A model generated the notes under the pieces. It saw nothing but the letters and a program-made list of their open reading frames with translations. It made no database searches and was not told the origin of the DNA. The translations under genes and the position numbers were made by a program. From Oceanihabitans sediminis (lineage in GTDB: Bacteria; Bacteroidota; Bacteroidia; Flavobacteriales; Flavobacteriaceae), in NCBI RefSeq assembly GCF_003337215.1, contig NZ_QPIG01000004.1, positions 1-64,000 on the forward strand: DNA of 64,000 bases, given 5' to 3'. Below, piece after piece: positions 55,468-63,575 of the stretch. How positions within the stretch are numbered: position 1 is the first letter of the stretch; each line of letters starts with the position of its first letter.

Positions 55468-55498
55468 CAAAATTAAATCTTAATATTCTGATATGCAA
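55468..55498 (-). promoter_or_regulatory. Possible tyrS operon promoter (TTG-N20-TAATTTTG)
   Basis: Minus strand: TTG at 55498-55496, 20-nt spacer, TAATTTTG at 55475-55468. The leader-peptide ATG begins only 9 nt after the box, so the mRNA would be leaderless or nearly so; a promoter further upstream is an alternative. Confidence 0.5.
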
Positions 55499-55636
55499 CT
55501 TTTTGTTTTGTAGGATTTACACCTTTCTCTCTCTAGTTATGCTTCATTTAACAATTACAATTAGTCACAATGCCTTAAATACCATTTTTCTGTACTATAG
55601 ATTGTATGGTAGTAGCTTTGAAAACTAAAAGTATTC

Positions 55637-55669
55637 AAAAAAAAGAGGCGACTATTACGCCGCCTCTTT
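55637..55669 (-). terminator. Terminator of the YceI-family gene
   Basis: Minus strand AAAGAGGCG/CGCCTCTTT stem, 10-nt loop, eight U; ends the gene at 55712. It separates YceI transcription from the tyrS leader region, so the leader is not read-through from YceI. Confidence 0.85.
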
Positions 55670-55711
55670 GCTACTAATCCAAATTAACCTTAGAGAGATT
55701 AACCGCTATGT

Positions 55712-56233
55712 TTATGCTTGTTTTGTAAACTGTACGTCAACAACCATTTTTACTTTATCTGAAACCACAATGCTTCCAGCTTCTGTAACTGCACTCCAAG
55801 TTAAGTTGAAGTCTTTTCTGTTGATAGTACCTGTCATTTCAAATCCAGCTTTTGTTTGTCCGTAAGGATCTTCTGCTACACCATTTAATTCTGCGTCTAA
55901 AACAACTTCTTTCGTGATGTCTCTTATCGTTAAATCTCCTACTAATTTTTCTCCGTCGAAAGATTTTGAAACGAATTTCATTTCAGGGAATTTTTCAGAA
56001 TTAAAGAAATCATCCGATCTTAAATGGGTATCTCTATCTTTGTTTTTTGTGTTGATGGATGCTGTTTTTGCACTAAAGCTAAAATCTGCATTCTTAAAAT
56101 CATCTCCAGCTGTTTTTGCAGTTGCTTCAAAGTCTTCAAAGTGACCTGTTACGGTAGAAATCATCATGTGTTTTACTTTGAATGCTATTTCTGAATGTGC
56201 GTTGTCTAATGACCAGTTTGTGTTTTTACTCAT
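55712..56233 (-). CDS. YceI-family protein
   Basis: 173 residues forming the lipocalin-like YceI fold that binds polyisoprenoid or amphipathic lipids: NWSLDNAHSEIAFKVKHMMISTVTGHF, DRDTHLRSDDFFNSEKFPEMKF, LVGDLTIRDITKEVVLD, FNLTW. No signal peptide is visible, so it is probably cytosolic rather than periplasmic as in E. coli YceI. Adjacent to a pirin gene on the same strand (75 nt), a frequent pairing in Bacteroidota. Confidence 0.9.
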   Translation of the reverse strand: MSKNTNWSLDNAHSEIAFKVKHMMISTVTGHFEDFEATAKTAGDDFKNADFSFSAKTASINTKNKDRDTHLRSDDFFNSEKFPEMKFVSKSFDGEKLVGDLTIRDITKEVVLDAELNGVAEDPYGQTKAGFEMTGTINRKDFNLTWSAVTEAGSIVVSDKVKMVVDVQFTKQA

Positions 56234-56308
56234 TTTTATATGTTTTTATTGTTACTAATAATTTTTGTTTATATTATTCGTCTGAATAATCAATCTTGTG
56301 TTATAGAA

Positions 56309-57022
56309 TTATATTGACATTGGTACTTCCATTAAAAGTACTCGTGCATTTTCCGATGCTTTTACATCTATGCTCTCCATATCCCAAATCCCCATACCGT
56401 CTCTTCTAGAAAGTTTTTCTCCTTCAATCTCTACTTCACCTTCAAGAATAAAGGCATAAACTCCATTTCCTTCTTTTTTGATTTTGTAGATATCCGATTT
56501 TCCTTTTTCAAACTTCCCTAAATGAAACCAAGCATCTTGATTAATATATACTCCCTGATCGTCTTTATTAGGAGAAAGTACTTGATAAAAAGCGTTTTCC
56601 TTAGCGATGTCTCTAATAGATACTTGATCGTATCGTGGATCTAGATTTCTTTCTTTTGGAAAAACCCAAATTTGAAGAAACTTTACTTCCTTGTCTTTGT
56701 TTTTATTGTACTCGGAATGTGTGATTCCTGTTCCTGCAGTTAATACCTGCACGTCTCCTTCTTTTATAACAGCCACATTCCCCATACTATCTTTGTGTTC
56801 TAAATCACCTTCTAAAGGGATGGAAATAATTTCCATATTATCGTGTGGGTGCGTACCAAATCCCATTCCGGCTGCTACCGTATCATCGTTTAATACTCGT
56901 AACACACCAAAATTCATACGCTCTGGGTTATAATAGTTAGCAAAACTGAAAGTGTGATGTGAGTTTAACCAACCGTGATTTGCGTGTCCTCTAGTTTCTG
57001 CTTTGTGAATTATTGTGTTCAT
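56309..57022 (-). CDS. Pirin-family bicupin protein
   Basis: 237 residues. The N-terminal cupin carries the iron-binding motif FGTHPHDNMEIISIPLEGDLEHKDSMGN (His-x-His, later Glu) and TAGTGITHSEYN, and the segment FLQIWVFP is typical of pirins; the C-terminal cupin is degenerate. Some relatives have quercetin dioxygenase activity. Upstream is a good TATCTTTG -7-like box at 57121-57128 with CTG 18 nt away. Confidence 0.92.
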   Translation of the reverse strand: MNTIIHKAETRGHANHGWLNSHHTFSFANYYNPERMNFGVLRVLNDDTVAAGMGFGTHPHDNMEIISIPLEGDLEHKDSMGNVAVIKEGDVQVLTAGTGITHSEYNKNKDKEVKFLQIWVFPKERNLDPRYDQVSIRDIAKENAFYQVLSPNKDDQGVYINQDAWFHLGKFEKGKSDIYKIKKEGNGVYAFILEGEVEIEGEKLSRRDGMGIWDMESIDVKASENARVLLMEVPMSI

Positions 57023-57376
57023 AGTCTATCTCTTTTTATTTGATAATTAATAAAATCCTACTTGCCGCATCAAATTATCGTAATTTTTAACGATAGCTGA
57101 TTATTGCTTTAAGTATGGCACAAAGATATAACACATTAAAAACGTGCAGAATATAAAAAAGAGGGATAGACTTATGAAAATCCGATATTATAGTAAAAAT
57201 CTAATATTTTAGTACCCGAAGACAGTATTTAACTGAGTTTTAAGTAATAGAAATCAACGTAACCTATAAAGAAGTTCATTATAAGTTTTAGAAATAATCT
57301 TTTATTAAAAGATGAAAAAGCTCATTAACTAAAACTACGGCCACAAGAATGTATAAAGACCAAAATGTCTTAATAA
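57023..57376. other. 354-bp intergenic region between pirin gene and nagB
   Basis: Pirin upstream sequence includes TATCTTTG (minus, 57128-57121) with a CTG at 57149-57147. Near the nagB end a weak hairpin AAGAC/GTCTT (about 57356-57372) may serve as terminator. No credible ORF on either strand; otherwise AT-rich spacer. Confidence 0.5.
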
Positions 57377-58156
57377 CTATTTTTGAATTAATGCCGCTGC
57401 ATCACTATCTAATATATACTCTACTTGTGGTAATGATTGTAGAATAGATGCTGGAGTATCTATAGAAACAGCGCCATAAATAGCCTTGTTTATGATTTCA
57501 GATTTTCTTTGTCCTAAAGCTAGTAAGAGTATTTTCTTTGCTTGCAGAATTGTATTTATTCCCATGCTTATAGCTTGTTGCGGAACATTCTCTAAAGTTC
57601 CAAAATCTGATTTTGCATCTTCTCTTGTTACAGGGTGTAAATTAACTAATCGTGTAATAGAATCGAAACTAGAGCGTGGTTCATTAAAACCAATATGACC
57701 ATTGCGACCAATTCCTAATAATTGTAAATCTAAACCACCATAACTTGCTATTTTTTCTTCATATTCATTACAATACTTTGAAATATCAGTTGAAGAACCA
57801 TCTACATGTGGGATATGAATATTTGAAGACTTAATATCTACATGAGCAAACAAATTTTGCTCCATAAAATAAGTATAACTTTGAGAGTCTCCTGCATTTA
57901 TTGGGAAGTACTCATCAAGATTAAAGCTTATAACATTCTGAAAACTTAAACCTTCATCATTATGCATACGAATTAATTCCTGATAAACTCGCTTTGGTGT
58001 ATTTCCTGTAGCCAAACCTAATACTGCATGCTTACCTTCTTTTTGTTTCCTTGATATAAGTGCTGCTATTGTATTTGCAGTATATATAGAAGCCTCCTCG
58101 GCATTTTTATACAATGTAAGATTAACTTGAGTAAGATTGTCAGTACTATAATTCAT
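57377..58156 (-). CDS. nagB: Glucosamine-6-phosphate deaminase
   Basis: 259 residues; converts glucosamine-6-P to fructose-6-P and ammonia. Phosphate-binding LGLATGNTPKRVYQEL, active-site Asp in SFNLDEYFP (general base), GIGRNGHIGFNEP with catalytic His. Complete, slightly shorter than E. coli NagB; allosteric regulation by GlcNAc6P cannot be judged. Other amino-sugar genes are absent from the window. A minus-strand TATTTTTG (58253-58246) lies 90 nt upstream. Confidence 0.95.
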   Translation of the reverse strand: MNYSTDNLTQVNLTLYKNAEEASIYTANTIAALISRKQKEGKHAVLGLATGNTPKRVYQELIRMHNDEGLSFQNVISFNLDEYFPINAGDSQSYTYFMEQNLFAHVDIKSSNIHIPHVDGSSTDISKYCNEYEEKIASYGGLDLQLLGIGRNGHIGFNEPRSSFDSITRLVNLHPVTREDAKSDFGTLENVPQQAISMGINTILQAKKILLLALGQRKSEIINKAIYGAVSIDTPASILQSLPQVEYILDSDAAALIQK

Positions 58157-58533
58157 AATTGGTTAAAACTATTGCTATTTGCTATGATGATTAAAAGCTT
58201 CAAAAAAATATCAAATAATATTCTGCTTAATAAAATAAAAGGTTGCAAAAATACTACTTTTATATGAGTTCATCACATACCTTATTACGTTTTTCCAACA
58301 AAAAAAAACCATAGACACATGAATTTAAACAACTTATAAAACGATCATGTTTCTTAAGCAATTAAATAATATTTGATAGTTTTTTTATAGAGCAGCATAT
58401 TTTTTAGTTATTTCAACTGGTGTAACCCTGTCAATTATCTTGAAAAATTGAAGAGTATTCTAGTATTCTTTCTGCAAAAAAAAAGCCATTTACAAAACTT
58501 GTAAATGGCTTTTTATATTATAATGATAGATGA
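58157..58533. other. 377-bp intergenic region between nagB and FKBP gene
   Basis: Contains the nagB upstream region with a TATTTTTG at 58246-58253 (minus) and the FKBP terminator at 58480-58515. The middle, about 58260-58470, is AT-rich and shows no ORF, repeat or RNA gene I can support. Confidence 0.5.
58479..58515 (-). terminator. Terminator of the FKBP gene
   Basis: AAAAAGCCATTTACAA/TTGTAAATGGCTTTTT, 16-bp perfect stem with a 3-nt loop, 19 nt after the FKBP stop. Confidence 0.9.
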
Positions 58534-58962
58534 TTATTTGATCTCAACTAACTCTAAATCAAAAACTAAATCTTGACCAGCTAAAGGGTGATTTCCATCA
58601 ACTACGATATGATCTTCATTAACCTCTGCAATTCTAAATTGGTGCTCTCTTCCGTCTTCACTTTTTGAAACTAAACCTAAACCTACTTGTGGTTCCAACT
58701 CTTGAGGTAACTGAGCTTTATCAACTTTGTGAAATAATTCTTCACGAACCTCACCATAAGCCTCATTTACAGGAATCTCTACTGTTTTTTTATCATTCAC
58801 TTTCATATCGATAACAGCTTTTTCAAAACCAGGAATCAACATACCTTCACCTAATGTAAACTCTAAAGGTTCACGCTCTAACGAACTGTCAAAAACTTGA
58901 CCATTACTTAATTTTCCTGTGTAATGTACTTTTACCGTGTCTTTTTCTTTTACTTGACTCAT
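58534..58962 (-). CDS. FKBP-type peptidyl-prolyl isomerase (SlyD-like)
   Basis: 142-residue cytoplasmic isomerase. FKBP half-domain KDTVKVHYTGKLSNGQVFDSS...PGFEKAVIDMKVNDKKTVEIP with an inserted IF (insert-in-flap) chaperone domain (about 65-115), and the closing VDGNHPLAGQDLVFDLELVEI. It lacks the His/Cys-rich metal-binding tail of E. coli SlyD. A TAGCTTTG -7-like box (59001-58994) lies 31 nt upstream. Confidence 0.92.
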   Translation of the reverse strand: MSQVKEKDTVKVHYTGKLSNGQVFDSSLEREPLEFTLGEGMLIPGFEKAVIDMKVNDKKTVEIPVNEAYGEVREELFHKVDKAQLPQELEPQVGLGLVSKSEDGREHQFRIAEVNEDHIVVDGNHPLAGQDLVFDLELVEIK

Positions 58963-59254
58963 AAATATTTTTAAAATTTTAATAAATAAAGTGCAAAGCT
59001 ATTATTTATATATTGAATATTAGGAGAATATGCGATTTTTCAATATAAATTAAGAAAAACTTAACTTTATTATATCTTTTTAAATATTTAGGTTACTAAA
59101 AGATTAAACTACATAGTATAGCGGAAATCACATTCCATGCGAAATTTACTTTCTATAATTAACCCACTACTAACTGTGTATTAACTTATAATCTAGTATC
59201 AACTTGTATCGCATTTTCTATGTAGAATAAATACTTAGGAAGCCAAAAAAACCA

Positions 59255-59290
59255 TAAAACCTTGTAAATCATATGATTTACAAGGTTTTA
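59255..59290 (-). terminator. 36-bp perfect palindrome, terminator of tRNA-Pro
   Basis: The 36 bp are a perfect inverted repeat with no spacer (centre CATATG), 24 nt downstream of tRNA-Pro, with T-rich flank on the minus strand. As RNA it closes with a small loop. The rest of 58963-59254 shows only FKBP upstream sequence. Confidence 0.75.
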
Positions 59291-59313
59291 GTTTCTTTTT
59301 GTATATTGTTTTG

Positions 59314-59388
59314 TCGGGGTGGCAGGATTCGAACCTGCGACCTCCGCGTCCCAAACGCGGCGCGATAACCGGGCTACGCTACACCCCG
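59314..59388 (-). tRNA. tRNA-Pro (TGG)
   Basis: 75-nt cloverleaf on the minus strand: acceptor CGGGGTG/CACCCCG, anticodon stem CCGCG/CGCGG with loop TTTGGGA (anticodon TGG), T loop GGTTCGAATCC. CCA is not encoded. Preceded by a consensus promoter. Confidence 0.96.
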
Positions 59389-59429
59389 AATTGGTTATCT
59401 AGAAATCACAAATAGTGAATTTCGAGGTG

Positions 59430-59457
59430 CAAATATATAGATTTTCTTTATAAACAA
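59430..59457 (-). promoter_or_regulatory. tRNA-Pro promoter (TTG-N17-TATATTTG)
   Basis: Minus strand TTG at 59457-59455, 17-nt spacer, TATATTTG at 59437-59430, 42 nt before the tRNA. Another TTG at 59461-59459 would give a 21-nt spacer. Confidence 0.65.
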
Positions 59458-59500
59458 ACAATAAAAAGAAGTAAATTGTGAATAGATTTTATTTTTTTAA

Positions 59501-60610
59501 ATGATGAAACAGATATCACTCCTTATAACTATATTATTTTCAATAAGTTTCAGCTCTTGTGCACAAGACAAAAATCCGGTAAATAAAAATCATTCTTATG
59601 AAATTATTGTTCCAGAATTACAAAATCCATGGGGATTTGAGTTTCTTCCAGACGGTTCTATGCTAATAAATGAGAAATCAGGAAGAATGATTCATTATAA
59701 AAATGGAAAAAAATCAATAATTAGCGGATTACCCAAAATAGAAGTCCTTGGTCAAGGTGGGTTAATGGACATAAAACTCCATCCAAACTACAAAAATAAC
59801 GGTTGGATTTATATTACTTACGCTGCATCTAATGATACGAATAAAGGAGCCAACACTTCTATCATGAGAGCAAAACTAGAGGGCAACAAACTAAGCAATC
59901 AAGAAGTTCTTTATACAGCAACTCCCAACACAACGGCAGGTCAGCATTTTGGTTCGAGAATAGCTTTTGACGCTAATAACCACCTCTATTTTTCTATTGG
60001 GGATCGAGGCGAAAGAGATGTTAATCCGCAAGATCTTAGTCGTGATGGAGGAAAGATCTACAGACTAAATGATGATGGTAGTATTCCTAAAGACAATCCC
60101 TTTTTAAATAATCCAAATGCTAAAAAAGCTATTTTTAGTTACGGACATAGAAATCCACAAGGTATGGTGATTCACCCAGAAACCGGCGAAATTTGGTCGC
60201 ATGAACACGGACCAAAAGGTGGAGACGAAATCAATATTATTCAATCTGGAAAAAACTATGGCTGGCCGCTTGTAACTTATGGCATCAATTATTACGGAAC
60301 AAAAATTTCAGATAAAACTAGAATGCCAGGAACCCAACAGCCAATATATTACTGGGATCCTTCCATTGCACCAAGCGGCATGGCTTTTATTACAAGTGAC
60401 ATCTACCCTAACTGGAAAGGAAACCTTTTAATAGGCTCCTTAAAGTTTCAATATTTAAATAGATGTGTTATAAAAAAAAACAAAGTTATTAAAGAAGAAA
60501 GGCTGCTTGACAAAATTGGAAGAGTTCGCAGTATAAGACAAGGTCCAAATGGTTATATTTACGTCGGGGTGGAAAATGTTGGGATTGTTAAAATTATTCC
60601 GAAGAATTAA
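59501..60610 (+). CDS. PQQ-dependent sugar dehydrogenase-like (GSDH family) lipoprotein
   Basis: 369 residues; lipobox SISFSSC, so membrane-anchored outside the cytoplasm. Six-bladed beta-propeller of the glucose/sorbosone dehydrogenase family: NPWGFEFLPDGSMLINEKSGR, GQGGLMDIKLHP, the catalytic-His region TAGQHFGSRIAFD, SYGHRNPQGMVIHPETGEIWSHEHGPKGGDEIN and NYGWP. Homologues oxidise aldose sugars with PQQ; whether this strain makes PQQ is unknown. Upstream of udk on the same strand, 36 nt apart. Confidence 0.9.
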   Translation: MMKQISLLITILFSISFSSCAQDKNPVNKNHSYEIIVPELQNPWGFEFLPDGSMLINEKSGRMIHYKNGKKSIISGLPKIEVLGQGGLMDIKLHPNYKNNGWIYITYAASNDTNKGANTSIMRAKLEGNKLSNQEVLYTATPNTTAGQHFGSRIAFDANNHLYFSIGDRGERDVNPQDLSRDGGKIYRLNDDGSIPKDNPFLNNPNAKKAIFSYGHRNPQGMVIHPETGEIWSHEHGPKGGDEINIIQSGKNYGWPLVTYGINYYGTKISDKTRMPGTQQPIYYWDPSIAPSGMAFITSDIYPNWKGNLLIGSLKFQYLNRCVIKKNKVIKEERLLDKIGRVRSIRQGPNGYIYVGVENVGIVKIIPKN

Positions 60611-60646
60611 TATTAAATTTGTGCTCTTATATAAAAACATAATTTC

Positions 60647-61255
60647 ATGCTTATAATAGGAATAGCCGGAGGAACAGGTTGCGGAAAAACAACCGTTGTA
60701 GATCAGATTTTAAATCAATTACCTGAAGGAGAAGTCGGTATCATATCTCAAGACTCATATTACCAAGACACCACTCACCTTTCTTATGACGAGCGTGTAA
60801 AAATCAACTTTGATCACCCTAGAAGCATCGATTTTGAACTATTAGTAGATCACTTAAAAGAATTAAAAAATGGCAATCCCATTGAGCAACCCGTTTATTC
60901 TTTTGTAAAACATAATAGAACCGGCGACACAATTAAAACGCTTCCTAGAAAAGTAATGATAGTTGAAGGTATTTTAATACTTACAAATCCAGAATTAAGA
61001 GATATGTTTGATATTAAAATATTTGTACATGCAGACAGCGACGAGCGTTTAATAAGACGTTTAAAACGTGATATCGCAGAACGCGGAAGAGATATAAACG
61101 AAGTGCTTACCCGTTACCAAAACACACTAAAACCAATGCATCAGCAGTTCATTGAACCAATGAAAGAGTATGCAGATATTATCATACCTAACAACAAATA
61201 CAACACCGTTGCTGTAGATATTGTAAAAACAATCATAAACGAAAAAATTAGCTAA
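60647..61255 (+). CDS. udk: Uridine kinase
   Basis: 202 residues; phosphorylates uridine/cytidine in pyrimidine salvage. P-loop GIAGGTGCGKTT, nucleoside-site DSYYQD and FDHPRSIDFELL, lid Arg region FVHADSDERLIRRLKRDIAERGRD. Complete. Its stop codon overlaps the divIC start by 1 nt (TAATG), linking salvage and cell division in one operon. Confidence 0.96.
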   Translation: MLIIGIAGGTGCGKTTVVDQILNQLPEGEVGIISQDSYYQDTTHLSYDERVKINFDHPRSIDFELLVDHLKELKNGNPIEQPVYSFVKHNRTGDTIKTLPRKVMIVEGILILTNPELRDMFDIKIFVHADSDERLIRRLKRDIAERGRDINEVLTRYQNTLKPMHQQFIEPMKEYADIIIPNNKYNTVAVDIVKTIINEKIS

Positions 61256-61554
61256 TGTTTAAAAGGATAAAAGAAAAAAAGTATGTTTTTATTTTTATAT
61301 CCTTTGTTATTTGGATGCTTTTCTTTGATGCAAATTCCTATTTAATTCACAGAGAACTAAATAATGAGCTAGACGAACTAGAAGTTGAAAAAGATTTTTA
61401 TATTAAAGAAATTCAAAAAGATAAAAAAGAGCTTAAAAAATTAAGTACAGACGAAGGTTTAGAAAAATTTGCTAGAGAAGAATATTATATGAAACGTCAA
61501 AACGAAGACATTTATATAATAGAATATGAAGACAGCTTAAAAACAAAGAAATGA
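61255..61554 (+). CDS. Septum formation initiator, FtsB/DivIC family
   Basis: 99-residue bitopic division protein: short basic cytoplasmic tail, one membrane helix (YVFIFISFVIWMLFFDANSY), then a periplasmic coiled coil (ELNNELDELEVEKDFYIKEIQKDKKELKKL) and the EGLEKFAREEYYMKR motif of the FtsB/DivIC family. It should join FtsL and FtsQ-like proteins in the divisome. 4-nt overlap (ATGA) with the mutase small-subunit gene. Confidence 0.9.
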   Translation: MFKRIKEKKYVFIFISFVIWMLFFDANSYLIHRELNNELDELEVEKDFYIKEIQKDKKELKKLSTDEGLEKFAREEYYMKRQNEDIYIIEYEDSLKTKK

Positions 61555-62930
61555 TGAATAAAAAACTGTTTACAGGTTTTGAAAAAGTTTCTTCCAAAGA
61601 ATGGAAACAAAAAATACAAGTAGACCTTAAAGGTGCAGACTATAACGAAACACTTATTTGGAAAACAAACCAAGGTATAGACGTAAAACCGTTTTATCAT
61701 GCCGATGAATTTGAAGCTCCTTTCCATAAGATTTCAAATGACATAAAATGGTCTATCTGCCAAAGTATTTTTGTGCACGATGTAGCTTTAAGTAACCAAA
61801 AAGCTTTAGATGTATTAAACAGAGGTGCAGAAAGTCTACAATTTATTCTTCCGAATGCGGAAGTTTCTATTAAAGATTTACTTCAAAATATAGATCTTGA
61901 TAAAACCATTCTATATTTCAAACTAGAGTTTTTAGATGCTGCATTTGTAAAACAATTATCTCAAATCCCTTCAAAAGCTGGAATATATATTTTTACAGAT
62001 ATTATTGGTAATCTTGCTAGAACCGGAAATTGGTTCAGTAACTTAAAGGAAGACCATACACAATTTGAAGCTATTGTTAAGGAAACCAACAGTTTTAGTA
62101 TAGATGTTTCTCTTTATCAAAATGCAGGAGCAACCATGGTACAGCAACTAGCGTACGCACTTGCAAAAACTAACGAATACCTAAATCTTTTATACAACAA
62201 CAAGGAAGCTAGCGAAACAAAAAACCAAGAACTAACTTGTGTTTTCAATGTTGCTGTTGGCACAAACTATTTTTTTGAAATAGCAAAACTTCGTGCTTTA
62301 CGAGTTTTATTTGATGCATTAGTTTCAGAATATAATATAGAAGCTACTTGCCATATTGTTGCAACACCTTCAAAACGAAATAAAACCATCTACGACTATA
62401 ATACAAACATGCTTCGCACAACTACCGAATGTATGAGTGCTATTCTTGGTAACGCAGATGCTGTTTGCAATTTAGCTTACGACGCCATTTACCATAAAGA
62501 CAATGAGTTTTCAGATCGTATTGCAAGAAACCAATTATTAGTATTAAAAAACGAAAGCTATTTTGATGCTGTAGAAAATGCTTCTGATGGATCATATTAT
62601 ATAGAAAGCCTGACCAATCAACTTGCAGAGAAATCCTTAGAATTATTTAAAGATATCGAAGAACAAGGTGGTTTACTACACCAACTAAAAGAAGGCACAA
62701 TTCAGCGTAAAATAAAAGAAAGCGCTGCTAAAGAAAAAGAGCAATTAGATGCCGGAAAGATGGTGCTTTTAGGAACCAATAAGCATCCAAATAAAGCAGA
62801 TAAAATGAAAGAGGAATTAGAGTTATTCCCTTTTGTTAAAACAAATATCAGAAAAACACTTATCTCACCAATCATTGAAAAAAGATTGGCAGAAAACATA
62901 GAACAAGAACGATTAAAAACAGAAAATTAA
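61551..62930 (+). CDS. Methylmalonyl-CoA mutase small (beta) subunit
   Basis: 459 residues, homologous to the MutA beta chain: starts MMNKKLFTGFEKVSSKEWKQKIQVDLKGADYNETLIWKT (split) and has the TIM-barrel segment GTNYFFEIAKLRALRVLFDALV. It lacks the C-terminal cobalamin domain that MutA retains in some species; shorter than the roughly 620 aa of Propionibacterium MutA. Pairs with the large subunit encoded downstream for propionate/succinate interconversion. Confidence 0.9.
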   Translation: MMNKKLFTGFEKVSSKEWKQKIQVDLKGADYNETLIWKTNQGIDVKPFYHADEFEAPFHKISNDIKWSICQSIFVHDVALSNQKALDVLNRGAESLQFILPNAEVSIKDLLQNIDLDKTILYFKLEFLDAAFVKQLSQIPSKAGIYIFTDIIGNLARTGNWFSNLKEDHTQFEAIVKETNSFSIDVSLYQNAGATMVQQLAYALAKTNEYLNLLYNNKEASETKNQELTCVFNVAVGTNYFFEIAKLRALRVLFDALVSEYNIEATCHIVATPSKRNKTIYDYNTNMLRTTTECMSAILGNADAVCNLAYDAIYHKDNEFSDRIARNQLLVLKNESYFDAVENASDGSYYIESLTNQLAEKSLELFKDIEEQGGLLHQLKEGTIQRKIKESAAKEKEQLDAGKMVLLGTNKHPNKADKMKEELELFPFVKTNIRKTLISPIIEKRLAENIEQERLKTEN

Positions 62931-62945
62931 ATTAATTAAATCATC

Positions 62946-63575
62946 ATGAAAACTTTTAGTATTAAACTTTTATTGGTAATCTTAATTATTAACCTTTCTA
63001 GCTGTAAACAAGAAAACACTCCGACATTTTCAAATTATAAATTTGCTGAAAAACCTCAAGTATTATCCTGTACAGATGTAGATAGTAAACTTTTAAATGA
63101 AGCATTATATTCTTTTGAAAGTGATATTGCTGCATCGTATAATAACCATCGAAACAACTTAGTCTTATCTATTAATACTTTTACAAGACAAGCAGCCTCT
63201 AGAACTCCAGACTATGCTAAAATTGCAACGCAACATTCTGTAGAATTAGCTTCAGCTTTAAAAGATGCAGGATTTTTAAATGATAACGGAGTTAATTATA
63301 ACAATCCTGTATTTGATTGCTTTACAGAAAAAATTCAAGAGAGCGGATTAAAAACAACTTTTAATGCATTGCTTTCTACCAATAGCCTTAAAAAAGAATT
63401 AATTAACCCGCCACTACAAAGAAACGCACATACTGTAGGAAACGATAAGTATTTAGCAATGTATGTAGCTTTAGAATATTATTATTCAGCAATTTTAAAC
63501 ATGGATTTAGAAGCTGAAAATAAACCAGCAGAAAACACTAAAGTAGATTTTAACAAGCGTCCAGCTAGGAAATAA
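62946..63575 (+). CDS. Lipoprotein encoded between the two mutase subunits
   Basis: 209 residues; lipobox LIINLSSC (Cys20), then a mostly helical mature domain beginning KQENTPTFSNYKF. Contains CTDVDSKLLNEALYSFESDIAASYNN and DCFTEKI, so two further cysteines may form a disulfide. I do not recognise the family. Intergenic gaps of 15 nt upstream and 0 nt downstream make cotranscription with both mutase genes nearly certain, although a cell-surface lipoprotein has no obvious part in a cytoplasmic enzyme. Confidence 0.75.
   Translation: MKTFSIKLLLVILIINLSSCKQENTPTFSNYKFAEKPQVLSCTDVDSKLLNEALYSFESDIAASYNNHRNNLVLSINTFTRQAASRTPDYAKIATQHSVELASALKDAGFLNDNGVNYNNPVFDCFTEKIQESGLKTTFNALLSTNSLKKELINPPLQRNAHTVGNDKYLAMYVALEYYYSAILNMDLEAENKPAENTKVDFNKRPARK

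Noticed and set aside
55425-55628. 67-codon plus-strand ORF in the tyrS upstream region
   Set aside because: It is antisense to the tyrS leader and lacks any family resemblance. The minus-strand leader ORF, terminator and antiterminator pairing explain the region better.
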